Assembly (NCBI RefSeq): GCF_023914155.1
Contig: NZ_JAMWYS010000009.1
Coordinates: forward strand, 1 to 64,000
Direction: 5' to 3'
From: Solitalea agri
Lineage (GTDB): Bacteria > Bacteroidota > Bacteroidia > Sphingobacteriales > Sphingobacteriaceae
Length of the DNA: 64,000 nucleotides
Shown here piece after piece: positions 32,836 through 43,146 of the stretch (the first letter of the stretch is position 1; each line of letters opens with the position of its first letter). The position numbers were made by a program, and so were the translations under genes. The notes below the pieces were generated by a model that made no database searches, was not told where the DNA came from, and saw only the letters and a list, made by a program, of their open reading frames with translations.

Positions 32836-34524
32836 ATGAAAAATACCAAACAAAAAAATATACTTCAGCTTATCGGTTTTATCGCTGCTATTTTAGCGTT
32901 GAACGTTATAGCTTCCACGTATTTTACCCGAATAGATTTCACGAAAGAGAAACGCTACACCCTTTCAGAAACAACAAAAGGAATACTCCAGAACTTACAA
33001 AACGAAGTAGTTGTTAACGTTTACCTTGACGGAGAGCTTCCCGCAAACTTTAAACGCTTAAAAAAGTCGACGCAGGAAATGCTGGATGAATTTAAAGCTT
33101 ATTCAAATGGTAAACTTTACTTCAACTTTATTGATCCCCTTGCATCCACCAATGTCGAAAAGCAAAATGCGATGATCGATTCATTGGCAAAATCAGGTTT
33201 ACAGCCAACCAACCTGATGATGAAAACCGATAAAGGGAATACGCAAAAGATCATCATTCCGGGTGCATTAGTTTATTATGAAGGCCGACAACTGCCGCTT
33301 AATTTATTGCAAAACAGCAGCAGAGCCGGTGCAGGAACCCAGGAAGAAGCTATTAACGCTTCTATTGAAAACATTGAATACTCATTGGCATCTTCAATTA
33401 AGAAGCTATCAGAGAAGAATAAAGCCTTAATAGGGTTTACTATTGGCCACAATGAGTTAGACGACCAACATCTTTCGGATATAGGCAGAAGTTTGGCCGA
33501 ATCATACCAACTACGACGCGTTGATTTAAATGCGGTTAAGCTGGCTGATCTTTTCAAATTTAAAACCCTTGTAATTGCAAAACCAACTCAACCATTTACC
33601 GAGCCTGAAAAATATAAACTCGATCAGTTTTTGGTGAATGGGGGGCGTTTATTTCTATTGCTAGACCAGGTAAATGCCGAAACCGACAGCATCAGAACCC
33701 GCGGAATGTCTCTTGCAACTCCTATCAGCTTAAATCTCGACGATCAGTTATTCCGTTATGGTGCTCGGGTAAATTATGACTTGGTAGAAGATGTTTACTG
33801 TGCACGTATTCCGGTTATTTTGGGCGAAGGCAACCAGGCTCAGCAAGAGCTTTTGCCTTGGGTGTATTATCCAATGCTGATCTCCACTTCAAATCACCCA
33901 ATAGTTCGCAACTTAGATGCTGTACGTTGCCAGTTTATTAATTCGATAGATACTATTGGCAATAAAAACATTCATAAAACAGTTTTATTGACCACTTCAC
34001 CATATACCCGTAAAGCTAAAGTTCCGGCTATGTTGTCATTAGCTAGTGTACAGGAAGAACCCAACCCGAAAGATTATACCGGCGGTCCACAAGCTGCCGC
34101 TATTTTAATGGAAGGAAAATTCAATTCGGTGTTTAACAACCGAACAATTGAAGGCGCTGATTTAAGCACTCCTTTTAAAGCCGAAAATAAAGAAAGCAAG
34201 ATCATTCTTGTAGCCGATGGCGATGTGATCAAAAACGATGTTTCGGCTTTAGACAAGCAAATATTTCCTTTAGGGTTCGATAAATACACCAACCAAACCT
34301 TTGCCAACAAAGTGTTTGTAGAAAACAGCATCGACTATTTAAGTGATGATTCGGGCTTATTAACGCTTCGGACCAAAGAAATTAAGATCCGCTTGCTGGA
34401 TAAAGAAAAGATTAGAGCTCAGCGTTTACAATGGCAGCTAATCAACACCATTGTTCCGGTAGGATTGGTATTACTGTTTGCTATAGGGCATTCGTATTAT
34501 AGACGAAGGAAGTATGCAGTGTAA
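32836..34524 (+). CDS. gldG: Gliding motility-associated ABC transporter substrate-binding protein GldG
   Basis: The protein has 562 residues. There is a membrane helix near the N-terminus (about 10-30) and another at the C-terminus (about 533-552, LINTIVPVGLVLLFAIGHSYYRRRK). The large extracytoplasmic part belongs to the ABC-2 auxiliary family (RIDFTKEKRYTLSETTKGIL at about 33-52 is typical). It works with GldF and GldA. A strong terminator follows. Confidence 0.92.
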   Translation: MKNTKQKNILQLIGFIAAILALNVIASTYFTRIDFTKEKRYTLSETTKGILQNLQNEVVVNVYLDGELPANFKRLKKSTQEMLDEFKAYSNGKLYFNFIDPLASTNVEKQNAMIDSLAKSGLQPTNLMMKTDKGNTQKIIIPGALVYYEGRQLPLNLLQNSSRAGAGTQEEAINASIENIEYSLASSIKKLSEKNKALIGFTIGHNELDDQHLSDIGRSLAESYQLRRVDLNAVKLADLFKFKTLVIAKPTQPFTEPEKYKLDQFLVNGGRLFLLLDQVNAETDSIRTRGMSLATPISLNLDDQLFRYGARVNYDLVEDVYCARIPVILGEGNQAQQELLPWVYYPMLISTSNHPIVRNLDAVRCQFINSIDTIGNKNIHKTVLLTTSPYTRKAKVPAMLSLASVQEEPNPKDYTGGPQAAAILMEGKFNSVFNNRTIEGADLSTPFKAENKESKIILVADGDVIKNDVSALDKQIFPLGFDKYTNQTFANKVFVENSIDYLSDDSGLLTLRTKEIKIRLLDKEKIRAQRLQWQLINTIVPVGLVLLFAIGHSYYRRRKYAV

Positions 34525-34562
34525 GAAAAAAGAAAAATAGTTGCACAAGTCCCATGTTTAGT

Positions 34563-34594
34563 AAAAAAGCTTCCTATCACAGGAAGCTTTTTTT
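34563..34594 (+). terminator. Terminator of the gld operon
   Basis: A 12-bp stem, aaaaagcttcct with aggaagcttttt, a 5-base loop and a T run, about 40 bases after the gldG stop. Confidence 0.85.
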
Positions 34595-34624
34595 ATTTCG
34601 AACTAAAATAAGTTAGAAAGAGTT

Positions 34625-34741
34625 TTAGTTATACAGCACCCCATCCAACACCTGAATCACATTATATTTTCCCTCAACATCACTGTATATAACTTTAGCT
34701 TTTTGATTGATTAAAGGATGATGTTCCATTTCCATGCTCAT
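34625..34741 (-). CDS. Possible small protein of 38 residues
   Basis: The frame runs from ATG at 34741 to TAA at 34625. The peptide starts MSMEMEHHPLINQKAKVIYS and ends VLDGVLYN, a plausible short beta-strand protein. No promoter or family was recognised. It could be a remnant of a larger gene or chance. Confidence 0.3.
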   Translation of the reverse strand: MSMEMEHHPLINQKAKVIYSDVEGKYNVIQVLDGVLYN

Positions 34742-34846
34742 TGGATGGTAATGTAAATGGTTAAACTTTTTTAGTAAACAGACAAACTTCACTTATATTT
34801 CAGTAAATTGATACCAATTGATGAACGAATTTTACGCTCATAAATC

Positions 34847-35311
34847 ATGCATTTGCTCGAATACATTGGCTTTCTGTTACTTTCGTCGGTTAAGTTTTTC
34901 TTCTTTTACCCTATATTCATTACTAAAGAAAACTACAATTTTTTCGAGGCCATGACCTTTGGTTTAACCTCGGGATTTATTGGCTCGGCAACCTTTATTT
35001 TTTTCGGAGACCTTGTTTACAAGTTCTTTCACAAACTAAAACTCAAGAGGGAAGCAAACGGCCCTGCCAAAGAACCCCAAAAGCGCAGTGTAAAGCACAA
35101 ACGACTAATTATTAAACTACGTAAAGGTTGGGGATTGTGGGGTATCGCTTTATTATCTCCGGTGCTGATCACTATTCCCTTTGGCTGTTTTTTGGCCACA
35201 CGATATTACCATAATAAACATAGAATATTGGGTCATTTTATGGCAGCCATAGCATTCTGGTCGGCACTGATCTATATATTCAAAGGATTTGTTGTTACCC
35301 TGATCTCCTAA
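34847..35311 (+). CDS. Membrane protein, unknown function
   Basis: The protein has 154 residues with four predicted membrane helices (about 4-24, 34-56, 98-120 and 131-152) and a basic cytoplasmic loop between the second and third (KLKLKREANGPAKEPQKRSV). No family was recognised. It ends one base from the convergent lipoprotein gene. Confidence 0.65.
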   Translation: MHLLEYIGFLLLSSVKFFFFYPIFITKENYNFFEAMTFGLTSGFIGSATFIFFGDLVYKFFHKLKLKREANGPAKEPQKRSVKHKRLIIKLRKGWGLWGIALLSPVLITIPFGCFLATRYYHNKHRILGHFMAAIAFWSALIYIFKGFVVTLIS

Positions 35312-35312
35312 A

Positions 35313-35636
35313 TTAAAACTCAATAAATCTTACAACTTTAACTCCCTCAGCTTTAAAAGGTCCCGCCATCGTATAGTAAGTAACCTCTCCAACTTTTATG
35401 AATTCAACAAGTACTTTCGTCTTATTGACTTTATATTTTGCTGCAATATTATCTTCGTTGGTAACCTTATAATTGGCTTCTTTAATTTTTAACCATAATC
35501 CTGCACCATCGGCCGCAGGATCACCGTACCAAATCACATCAGCAACACTTTTTTCGAATCCGTCACTTTCATTTCCTTTTCCACAGGAGCTGAATAGGAT
35601 TAAACTAGTAATCAGTACTCCAATGATATTTTTCAT
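35313..35636 (-). CDS. Small lipoprotein, unknown function
   Basis: The protein has 107 residues from the ATG at 35636 (the frame opens at a GTG at 35642). The signal peptide ends in the lipobox LFSSCGKG. The mature part is a small strand-rich domain. No family was recognised. It is convergent with the membrane protein gene at 34847-35311. Confidence 0.65.
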   Translation of the reverse strand: MKNIIGVLITSLILFSSCGKGNESDGFEKSVADVIWYGDPAADGAGLWLKIKEANYKVTNEDNIAAKYKVNKTKVLVEFIKVGEVTYYTMAGPFKAEGVKVVRFIEF

Positions 35637-35890
35637 ATTCACTCGTTCTTTTAGGGTAAATCAAACTTAACAAACTACCTATATAAATGATTTACAATGA
35701 AATAAAAAAAGAGCTCTTTTATTCTTTAGCTTTATTTGGTTTATTAACGAAACGTTGATACTTTCATCTTTTTAAATTTAAAACTAAGGTCTATTTTTAG
35801 CCTTTCGAAATTTTACGCTTAACTCATACCAATTGCTATTTAATACATACATAAAATTGCACTTGGGTTCAAAAAACTAACAATACACAC

Positions 35891-37015
35891 ATGAAATTTA
35901 TTGTTTCCACAAGTACCTTATTAAAGCAGCTACAAGCCATTGGTGGTGCGCTGAGCAGCAATACGGTGTTACCTATTCTGGAGAACTTTTTATTTGAGAT
36001 TAACGAAGGAACACTAACTGTTTCGGCTACCGATCTACAAACTTCAATGACTACCAGCTTAATGGTAGAAGCTAAAGAAAATGGCAAAATTGCCATTCCT
36101 TCTCGTATTTTGTTAGATACTCTGAAAACCTTACCTGAACAACCGGTAACCTTTACTATCGACAAAAGTTCATTTGCGGTAGAGATAAACGCTGGTGATG
36201 GTAAATACAAGTTGGCCGGTGAAAACGGAGATGATTTCCCTAAAATTCCGGTGGTTGAAAATGCAAATAGCATTTCTATTACCGCCTCTGTTTTGGCCGA
36301 AGCTATCAGTAAAACCTTATTTGCAGTTTCTAACGACGAATTACGTCCGGCAATGACTGGTGTTTATTGCCAATTATCACCTTCAAACATAACGTTTGTA
36401 GCAACTGATGCGCATAAACTGGTTCGTTACCGTCGTTCAGATACCAAAGCTGAATCTGCTTCATCGTTCATTTTACCTAAAAAGGCATTGAACCTATTAA
36501 AAAGTTCATTACCTACCGAAGATGTTGCTGTTCAGATAGACTATAACAACAGCAGTGCATTTTTCCGCTTTAACAGCATCAGCTTAATTTGTCGTTTAAT
36601 TGATGAGCGTTACCCTGATTATGAAGCGGTAATTCCTCAAAATAACCCAAACAAATTAACCATTGATCGTTCGCAGTTTTTAAGTTCACTTAAGCGTGTG
36701 GTTATTTATGCAAATAAAACCACTCACCAGGTTCGTCTGAAAATCTCTGGAAGCGAGTTGAATATTTCATCAGAAGACTTAGATTTTTCGAACGAAGCTT
36801 ATGAGCGTTTAACTTGTCAGTACAATGGTGAAGATTTAGAAATTGGCTTTAATGCACGTTTCCTGATCGAAATGTTGAACAACCTGGATTGCTCGGAAGT
36901 GATTCTGGAAATGTCGACTCCTAACCGTGCAGGTATCTTATTCCCTACCAACCAGGAAGAAAACGAAGATGTACTAATGTTGGTAATGCCAGTAATGTTA
37001 AATACTTACGCATAA
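35891..37015 (+). CDS. dnaN: DNA polymerase III beta subunit (sliding clamp)
   Basis: The protein has 374 residues. The three clamp folds are visible, starting MKFIVSTSTLLKQLQAIGG, with the conserved RPAMTGVY (about 154) and the C-terminal VMPVMLN peptide-binding segment. It forms the ring that holds DNA polymerase III on DNA. It is not next to dnaA here. A 15-bp terminator follows, so it is likely monocistronic. Confidence 0.97.
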   Translation: MKFIVSTSTLLKQLQAIGGALSSNTVLPILENFLFEINEGTLTVSATDLQTSMTTSLMVEAKENGKIAIPSRILLDTLKTLPEQPVTFTIDKSSFAVEINAGDGKYKLAGENGDDFPKIPVVENANSISITASVLAEAISKTLFAVSNDELRPAMTGVYCQLSPSNITFVATDAHKLVRYRRSDTKAESASSFILPKKALNLLKSSLPTEDVAVQIDYNNSSAFFRFNSISLICRLIDERYPDYEAVIPQNNPNKLTIDRSQFLSSLKRVVIYANKTTHQVRLKISGSELNISSEDLDFSNEAYERLTCQYNGEDLEIGFNARFLIEMLNNLDCSEVILEMSTPNRAGILFPTNQEENEDVLMLVMPVMLNTYA

Positions 37016-37036
37016 GTACTTTATTTAATAAGTTAT

Positions 37037-37072
37037 AAAAAAGCTGTTCAGGTAAATCTGAACAGCTTTTTT
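37037..37072 (+). terminator. Terminator of dnaN
   Basis: A 15-bp perfect stem, aaaaaagctgttcag with ctgaacagctttttt, and a 6-base loop. Confidence 0.9.
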
Positions 37073-37122
37073 ATTGGTCTCACCTATACTCTACTTAATC
37101 AATAGACTTATTTTAAAATAAA

Positions 37123-37155
37123 TTTGGGTTTCTTATTTATAGAAACTTATATTTG
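37123..37155 (+). promoter_or_regulatory. Promoter of the methionine locus
   Basis: TTTG (37123-37126), a 21-base spacer and TATATTTG (37148-37155). Transcription would start near 37160, about 30 bases before the aptamer. Confidence 0.65.
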
Positions 37156-37190
37156 ACCATCGAATTACTACAATGCTTTTCTAAGCAACC

Positions 37191-37303
37191 GTAATTCTTT
37201 ATACAGAAGAGGCGAGAGAACAGGCTCAATGACCCTCTGGCAACCCCCAAAATGGAAAGGTGCCACTTCCTGCCCCGTAAAACCGGGGAGCTATAAAAAT
37301 TAC
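37191..37303 (+). promoter_or_regulatory. SAM riboswitch (SAM-I type)
   Basis: The P1 helix is GTAATT-c-TTTATA (37191-37203) with TATAAAAATTAC (37292-37303), 12 pairs with one bulged C. P2 is AGAGG (37208-37212) with CCTCT (37234-37238). The conserved core words are GGCAACC (37239-37245) and AAGGTGCCA (37257-37265), and a GC hairpin ccccg/cgggg follows near 37273-37287. It lies ahead of metY and metX. P1 ends five bases before a cysteine-rich leader ORF, so SAM binding may block translation there. No T-run terminator was seen between aptamer and metY. Confidence 0.85.
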
Positions 37304-37308
37304 AGGAT

Positions 37309-37428
37309 ATGAAAAAAACACTTCAAACTTCAGTATTGTCAGCTTGCGACTTCAATATTTCGCAACCGGCTAAACTTATTACTAACAAGCTTAACAACAT
37401 TTGTTATTGCTGTTGTTGTATGTGTTAA
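37309..37428 (+). CDS. Cysteine-rich leader peptide ORF
   Basis: The ORF encodes 39 residues. The peptide starts MKKTLQTSVLSACDFN and ends ICYCCCCMC just before TAA, with seven cysteines in total, six of them in the last eight residues, plus a penultimate Met. It lies between the SAM aptamer and metY, with an AAGTGT/ACACTT hairpin at its stop codon. Poly-cysteine leader ORFs are known cysteine-responsive attenuators in mycobacteria. A similar role here, sensing charged tRNA-Cys, is inference. The ORF is too short and odd in composition to be an ordinary protein. Confidence 0.6.
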   Translation: MKKTLQTSVLSACDFNISQPAKLITNKLNNICYCCCCMC

Positions 37429-37517
37429 AGTGTTTTTACACTTCACCCATGACTTAACGCTCAAGCCAAAGCGCGCTGGCAATAGCTATTAAAGTCGACC
37501 TTTCAATTTTCATTTAA

Positions 37518-38870
<1,353 letters not shown>

Positions 38871-38949
38871 ATACAGATCGGGAGTATTGAGTTAGAATTT
38901 AATTTGAACCAATATCAAACTCATTTGATCTAATTTTTTTTAATTGTTT

Positions 38950-38957
38950 TAAGTTTG
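38950..38957 (+). promoter_or_regulatory. Possible -7 box (TAAGTTTG) ahead of metX
   Basis: Matches TAnnTTTG. A TTTG lies at 38924-38927 with a 22-base spacer, longer than usual. Confidence 0.35.
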
Positions 38958-38962
38958 CAGTT

Positions 38963-38999
38963 ACATCTGCGGTTTTTACCGCAGATGTTTTCCTGTTTT
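38963..38999 (+). terminator. Hairpin between metY and metX
   Basis: A 10-bp stem, acatctgcgg with ccgcagatgt, then tttcctgtttt. It could end the metY transcript or act as an attenuator of metX. Confidence 0.65.
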
Positions 39000-39016
39000 A
39001 GTGACGCATAGTATTA

Positions 39017-40021
39017 ATGATTCAGCAGTTTACGTACAAAAACCCATTTGAATTAGAGTCGGGCGCAATTTTGCCCCAGGTGGAGATTACTTATTTCAGT
39101 ACCGGTAAGTTAAATTCAGAAAAGAACAATGTTATTTGGATTTGTCATGCCTTAACCGCAAATGCCGATGTTAGTGACTGGTGGAGCGGTATTGTTGGTG
39201 AAGGAAAAGTTTTTGACCCCGATCATCATTTTATTATATGTGCGAACATTCTGGGCTCTTGTTATGGCACAACCGGCCCGCTTTCTATAAATCCTGAAAC
39301 AGGAAATCCTTATTACCATACATTCCCGCAGGTTACCACGCGTGATATGGTTCGTGCACACGAGCTTTTGAGAAAACACTTAGCAATTGATAAGATCAAC
39401 ACCGTAATTGGTGGCTCAATGGGTGGCCAGCAAGCTATGGAATGGGCTATTGAACAACCTGATTTAATAGAAAAGCTATTCTTAATTGCTACCAATGCTT
39501 ATCATTCTCCATGGGGAATTGCTTTTAATGAAAGTCAGCGCTTGGCAATTGAAGCCGATACGACCTGGAAAAACAGCAATGCTGAAGCCGGCTTAAACGG
39601 AATGAAAGCTGCTCGTTCAATGGCGCTATTGAGTTATCGTCATTACGATGCTTATAACATCACTCAAAAAGAAACGGACGTCAACAAAGTGGATGATTAT
39701 AAAGCTAGTTCTTACCAAGCCTATCAGGGAGATAAACTTGTGAAACGCTTTAATGCTTTTTCTTACTGGCATTTAAGCAAAGCAATGGATGCACATAACG
39801 TAGGACGCTGCCGAGGTGGTATTGAAACAGCTTTATCAAAAATAAAAGCGAAAACACTTGCTGTAGGTATCAGTTCCGACTTACTATTTCCGACCAATGA
39901 ACAAAAGTTTCTGGCTGAAAACATTAAAGGAGCAAAATACATTGAAATCGATTCGTTCTTTGGCCATGATGGCTTTTTAATAGAGTGGGAACAATTAACA
40001 AAGATCATTAAAGAATTTTAA
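39017..40021 (+). CDS. metX: Homoserine O-acetyltransferase
   Basis: The protein has 334 residues with an alpha/beta-hydrolase fold. The nucleophile is Ser134 in GGSMGGQQAMEW, the Asp is in GISSDLLFPTNEQ (about 290), and the His is in FFGHDGFLIE (about 318). Other family signatures are CHALTANADVSDWW and NILGSCYGTTGP. It transfers acetyl from acetyl-CoA to homoserine, making the substrate of MetY. It is slightly shorter than many MetX proteins, but all catalytic parts are present. Confidence 0.94.
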   Translation: MIQQFTYKNPFELESGAILPQVEITYFSTGKLNSEKNNVIWICHALTANADVSDWWSGIVGEGKVFDPDHHFIICANILGSCYGTTGPLSINPETGNPYYHTFPQVTTRDMVRAHELLRKHLAIDKINTVIGGSMGGQQAMEWAIEQPDLIEKLFLIATNAYHSPWGIAFNESQRLAIEADTTWKNSNAEAGLNGMKAARSMALLSYRHYDAYNITQKETDVNKVDDYKASSYQAYQGDKLVKRFNAFSYWHLSKAMDAHNVGRCRGGIETALSKIKAKTLAVGISSDLLFPTNEQKFLAENIKGAKYIEIDSFFGHDGFLIEWEQLTKIIKEF

Positions 40022-40027
40022 TATTAG

Positions 40028-40100
40028 CTAACCGCAGGGTTACACAGTGTAACACTGAGTTTTAACCACAGAGCAACACTGTGCTACTCTGTGGTTAAAA
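40028..40100. repeat. Intergenic repeat with hairpin (CACAGAG/CTCTGTG type)
   Basis: ttttaaccacagag (40060-40073) pairs perfectly with ctctgtggttaaaa (40087-40100). The preceding part (ttacacagtgtaa) is also self-complementary. It probably also ends transcription from both convergent genes. Similar repeats are frequent in Bacteroidota intergenic DNA. Confidence 0.7.
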
Positions 40101-40112
40101 AAACACATAGCC

Positions 40113-41075
40113 CTACTCTTCTTCTCGTACTTTTAATTTCAATTTAGAAACCGCTAAACTATCCGTTTCCGGCACATTAATCGTTCTGACCCAATTGTTC
40201 AGATCGGGTTGGCCAGCATTTACCCAAGCCGTATACCAAAAGCTCCCAATAGAATAAATCGCTGCTCGCATTCTTCTTTCAACCATACCATTCAACTGGG
40301 TATGATAAATTGTTGAATACTCATCTGAATAATCACTTACAACAGCCCCATTCTTGCTAATCAATCCAAATTTTCTTTCCGCAGGAGTTGCCTTGTTCAA
40401 TTTTGACTCGAAATCTAAAACTGAATCGACTGCTGAATGACTTTGAAGTATTAGTTGCCAGGTATACTCATCAGCTTTATCAATATAAACAGCTCTGCCT
40501 GTAAGTTGATCATAACTTTCGGCGAACATTACCGGCAAGCGAGTTTCCCAAAAGGCATGAATGCCTTTTTGATTGGTCTTTAAGCCGTTATAGTTTGATG
40601 TTGTATGCAGTGGAACCGAAGCATCAGCCACATAATGGCCTAAAAAAGTTGCGTATCGAAGAATCGCTGCAGAGTCTCTTACCATAAAGGCCTTGGTTAA
40701 ACGCTTCATCACCCGTTCAATGTTCCAGGGCAAAACGCCATTTTGCTGCAACGTATCAATTGAATAACATGTTACCGCCTCATTCCATTGTCGCAGTTTA
40801 GTTTGCGTTAATAATTGCGGATACAGATCCAGATCGATATAATGCTTGGGAGCTTCATCTTTTAATAAATAACGAAGTTTATCAGGATCAACGGCATGTT
40901 TGGTTATGTAATCAATATTTCGCTTGAAGAAGCCCAGCATTTCTTCGGGCAATGTAAAAACCGCCATACGATTTATTTGCATATGCGACCAGAAGCCCCA
41001 TTTTCTGGAAGCCTTTGCAGTAATTAACGGTAAAAACAGCAATACGAAAACGATCGATATTATTCGAAAACGCAT
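40113..41075 (-). CDS. Zinc-dependent phospholipase C / S1-P1 nuclease-like protein
   Basis: The protein has 320 residues with an N-terminal signal peptide. Likely zinc ligands are in KWGFWSHMQINRMA (about 25-38), ATFLGHYVADASVPLH (about 142-157) and GIHAFWETRLP (about 173), the pattern of the PLC/S1-P1 nuclease fold. It should be secreted or periplasmic. Whether it hydrolyses phospholipids or nucleic acid cannot be decided. It lies 23 bases downstream of the beta-propeller lipoprotein gene and is probably in one operon with it. Confidence 0.82.
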   Translation of the reverse strand: MRFRIISIVFVLLFLPLITAKASRKWGFWSHMQINRMAVFTLPEEMLGFFKRNIDYITKHAVDPDKLRYLLKDEAPKHYIDLDLYPQLLTQTKLRQWNEAVTCYSIDTLQQNGVLPWNIERVMKRLTKAFMVRDSAAILRYATFLGHYVADASVPLHTTSNYNGLKTNQKGIHAFWETRLPVMFAESYDQLTGRAVYIDKADEYTWQLILQSHSAVDSVLDFESKLNKATPAERKFGLISKNGAVVSDYSDEYSTIYHTQLNGMVERRMRAAIYSIGSFWYTAWVNAGQPDLNNWVRTINVPETDSLAVSKLKLKVREEE

Positions 41076-41098
41076 AGATAGACTTTAAGGTATAGATG

Positions 41099-42385
41099 TT
41101 ATAAAGTCTTAGCAGATTTGAAGCCAGATTTTGGCTTGGCACTAACAATATTCAATTCGCTTTGTGATTTATTGAAAATGAACACTTTTATTGCCCCTAT
41201 GGTATAATTACAAACCCAGGCTTCGAGTTTATTATCATCTTCAAATAAATCAACCCCAACAGGCGCTCCATTTGATTTGAGAGAATAGATTTGCGTAAAT
41301 CCATTGTCTTCTATTTTAAATATCTCGAGCTTATTCCCTTTGTAACAGGTAACGAATAAAAACTTGTTATTTTTTGACAAAGCAATCGTCCTGGGATTAT
41401 CAGATGTTTTGGCTGTGAATAATGTTTTACCCGTTACCGGATCGACACAGGCTATCTGAGAGAACATATTATAGGAGATGAACAATCGCCCCTGATCGTC
41501 CGTAACAATATGTCTTGGGTTGGATGACACATTAAGGATTGTGTCCTTACTCCAGGTTTTATTATCGAGTACATTAATTTGCGCCCCGCCCATGATGGCT
41601 ATGTATGATTTTTGACGAGCCTGATCAATGGCAATTCCCCGCGGAATAGCTCCTGTTGAGATATTCTTAACCAAATGTGCGTATGGGAACTCCAATGAGT
41701 TAATGGCTAACACGCTGGTTGTTTTTGAATGCCAATTGCTTACCAAAAGGTGCTGACTAGGCTCATCAACTGCAATAACCTTGGGTGTTTTACCTGTCGC
41801 AATTAAAGGCACAAAAACAGTATCAGGAGTTGCACCTGTTTCATATACCACCTGCAGTTGTTTAACCACCGAATCAGCATGTGTAGGAACTGTTTTCATC
41901 TTTAATACATCCTGTAAAAAGATGGGTGTAATACCTCCATTATTGTGCAGTGAAACCCATAAAATACTATCATGATTACTAATGGCTGCTTCTACTGGTT
42001 TTTCACGATAGGAAATGATCTCCTTGGCATCGTCATAATTCCAACCTTTACCAATTGAAGGTTTGAATTTAAACTCTCGGATCAATTGTTTGGATGCCTG
42101 ACCAAATTCATAAATACTTAGGCCTTCTAAATTCAAGGCATACAACCGACTTTGACTGCTATTGAACAGCACCGATTTAGTACCTGGCGCCGATTGAAGG
42201 ACAATGGAACTATCAAGTGTCAAATGAGAATAAGGCTTTATGATTGGTTTAATGATGACTAATGTATCAACCTTACTTACCTTTGAAGTCTCTGTTCTTT
42301 TTTCAATTACAGCTTTCGATTTATTGCAGCTAACCGTCATGAAACCTAATAGAAATATCACGACAAAAAATAAATTCTTTCTCAA
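41099..42385 (-). CDS. Beta-propeller lipoprotein (YncE-like)
   Basis: The protein has 428 residues. The signal peptide ends at a lipobox (FMTVSCNKS). The rest is a seven-bladed-propeller-like repeat protein, with units such as IPRGIAIDQARQKSYIAIMG and NPRTIALSKNNKFLFVTCYK, as in YncE/lactonase-type proteins. The ligand is unknown. It is upstream of the PLC-like gene. Confidence 0.78.
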   Translation of the reverse strand: MRKNLFFVVIFLLGFMTVSCNKSKAVIEKRTETSKVSKVDTLVIIKPIIKPYSHLTLDSSIVLQSAPGTKSVLFNSSQSRLYALNLEGLSIYEFGQASKQLIREFKFKPSIGKGWNYDDAKEIISYREKPVEAAISNHDSILWVSLHNNGGITPIFLQDVLKMKTVPTHADSVVKQLQVVYETGATPDTVFVPLIATGKTPKVIAVDEPSQHLLVSNWHSKTTSVLAINSLEFPYAHLVKNISTGAIPRGIAIDQARQKSYIAIMGGAQINVLDNKTWSKDTILNVSSNPRHIVTDDQGRLFISYNMFSQIACVDPVTGKTLFTAKTSDNPRTIALSKNNKFLFVTCYKGNKLEIFKIEDNGFTQIYSLKSNGAPVGVDLFEDDNKLEAWVCNYTIGAIKVFIFNKSQSELNIVSAKPKSGFKSAKTL

Positions 42386-42619
42386 ACTCTGGGTATTTGT
42401 CGATCAATATTAACTATAAACTTCAATCTATTCACAAAAAATAAATTAATTACTTATTAAGGAGTACTGAAAAACCAATAGTTATTATCGATAACCTAAC
42501 TGCTTATTTATCTGAAATCAGGAAAATAGCCCATTTACCGTTTCAAAACAGCATTGTTTTTATATCTTTGCACCGGCGGAAATAAACTATAACCCAATGG
42601 CTTAAATTTTAAAATGATG

Positions 42620-42650
42620 TTTGCATTTTAAATTATAAGCCCTATATTTG
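42620..42650 (+). promoter_or_regulatory. Promoter of rpsT (TTTG-N19-TATATTTG)
   Basis: The -33 TTTG is at 42620-42623 and the -7 TATATTTG at 42643-42650, with the exact consensus spacing, 31 bases before the ATG. Confidence 0.85.
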
Positions 42651-42681
42651 CAGTCCTTTTAGAAAAGAGTTTAATAATATC

Positions 42682-42936
42682 ATGGCAAATCATAAATCAG
42701 CGATAAAAAGAATTCGTGCTAACGCAGCTAAACGCCTGAGAAATCGTTACCAGGCAAAAACAACCCGTAATGCGGTTAAAAAATTACGTGGAATGAACAG
42801 CAAAGCAGAAGCTACTGAGTTATTCAGAAAAGTTTCTTCTATGTTAGATCGTTTAGCTAAGAAAAACGTTATCCACAAAAACAAAGCGGCTAACAACAAA
42901 TCGAAGTTAGCTAAGTTTGTAAGCAAATTAAGCTAA
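42682..42936 (+). CDS. rpsT: 30S ribosomal protein S20
   Basis: The protein has 84 residues, starting [20 protein letters not shown]. It is very basic and fully helical, as expected for S20, which binds 16S rRNA. It has its own promoter and terminator. Confidence 0.97.
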   Translation: MANHKSAIKRIRANAAKRLRNRYQAKTTRNAVKKLRGMNSKAEATELFRKVSSMLDRLAKKNVIHKNKAANNKSKLAKFVSKLS

Positions 42937-42972
42937 TCAGGTACTCCACAGTACTTAATTAAAATATACATG

Positions 42973-43006
42973 AAAGCTTAACTCTTAAAGGGTTAAGCTT
43001 TTTGTG
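42973..43006 (+). terminator. Terminator of rpsT
   Basis: A 10-bp stem, aaagcttaac with gttaagcttt, then TTTGTGTTTT. Confidence 0.75.
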
Positions 43007-43146
43007 TTTTCCCTCCTTTCATACATAATTACCTTCTAACCCACCACATTCTTCATTGTAATATTTTATATACTGACAAATTTGTATACCATTTACCTGC
43101 AATGATTTCTAACTTAGTACGATATATTTAATCAATTCACTTTCAT

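Noticed and set aside
42386-42619. A tRNA or other RNA gene before rpsT
   Set aside because: No cloverleaf, T-loop motif or strong fold could be found. Only the rpsT promoter follows.
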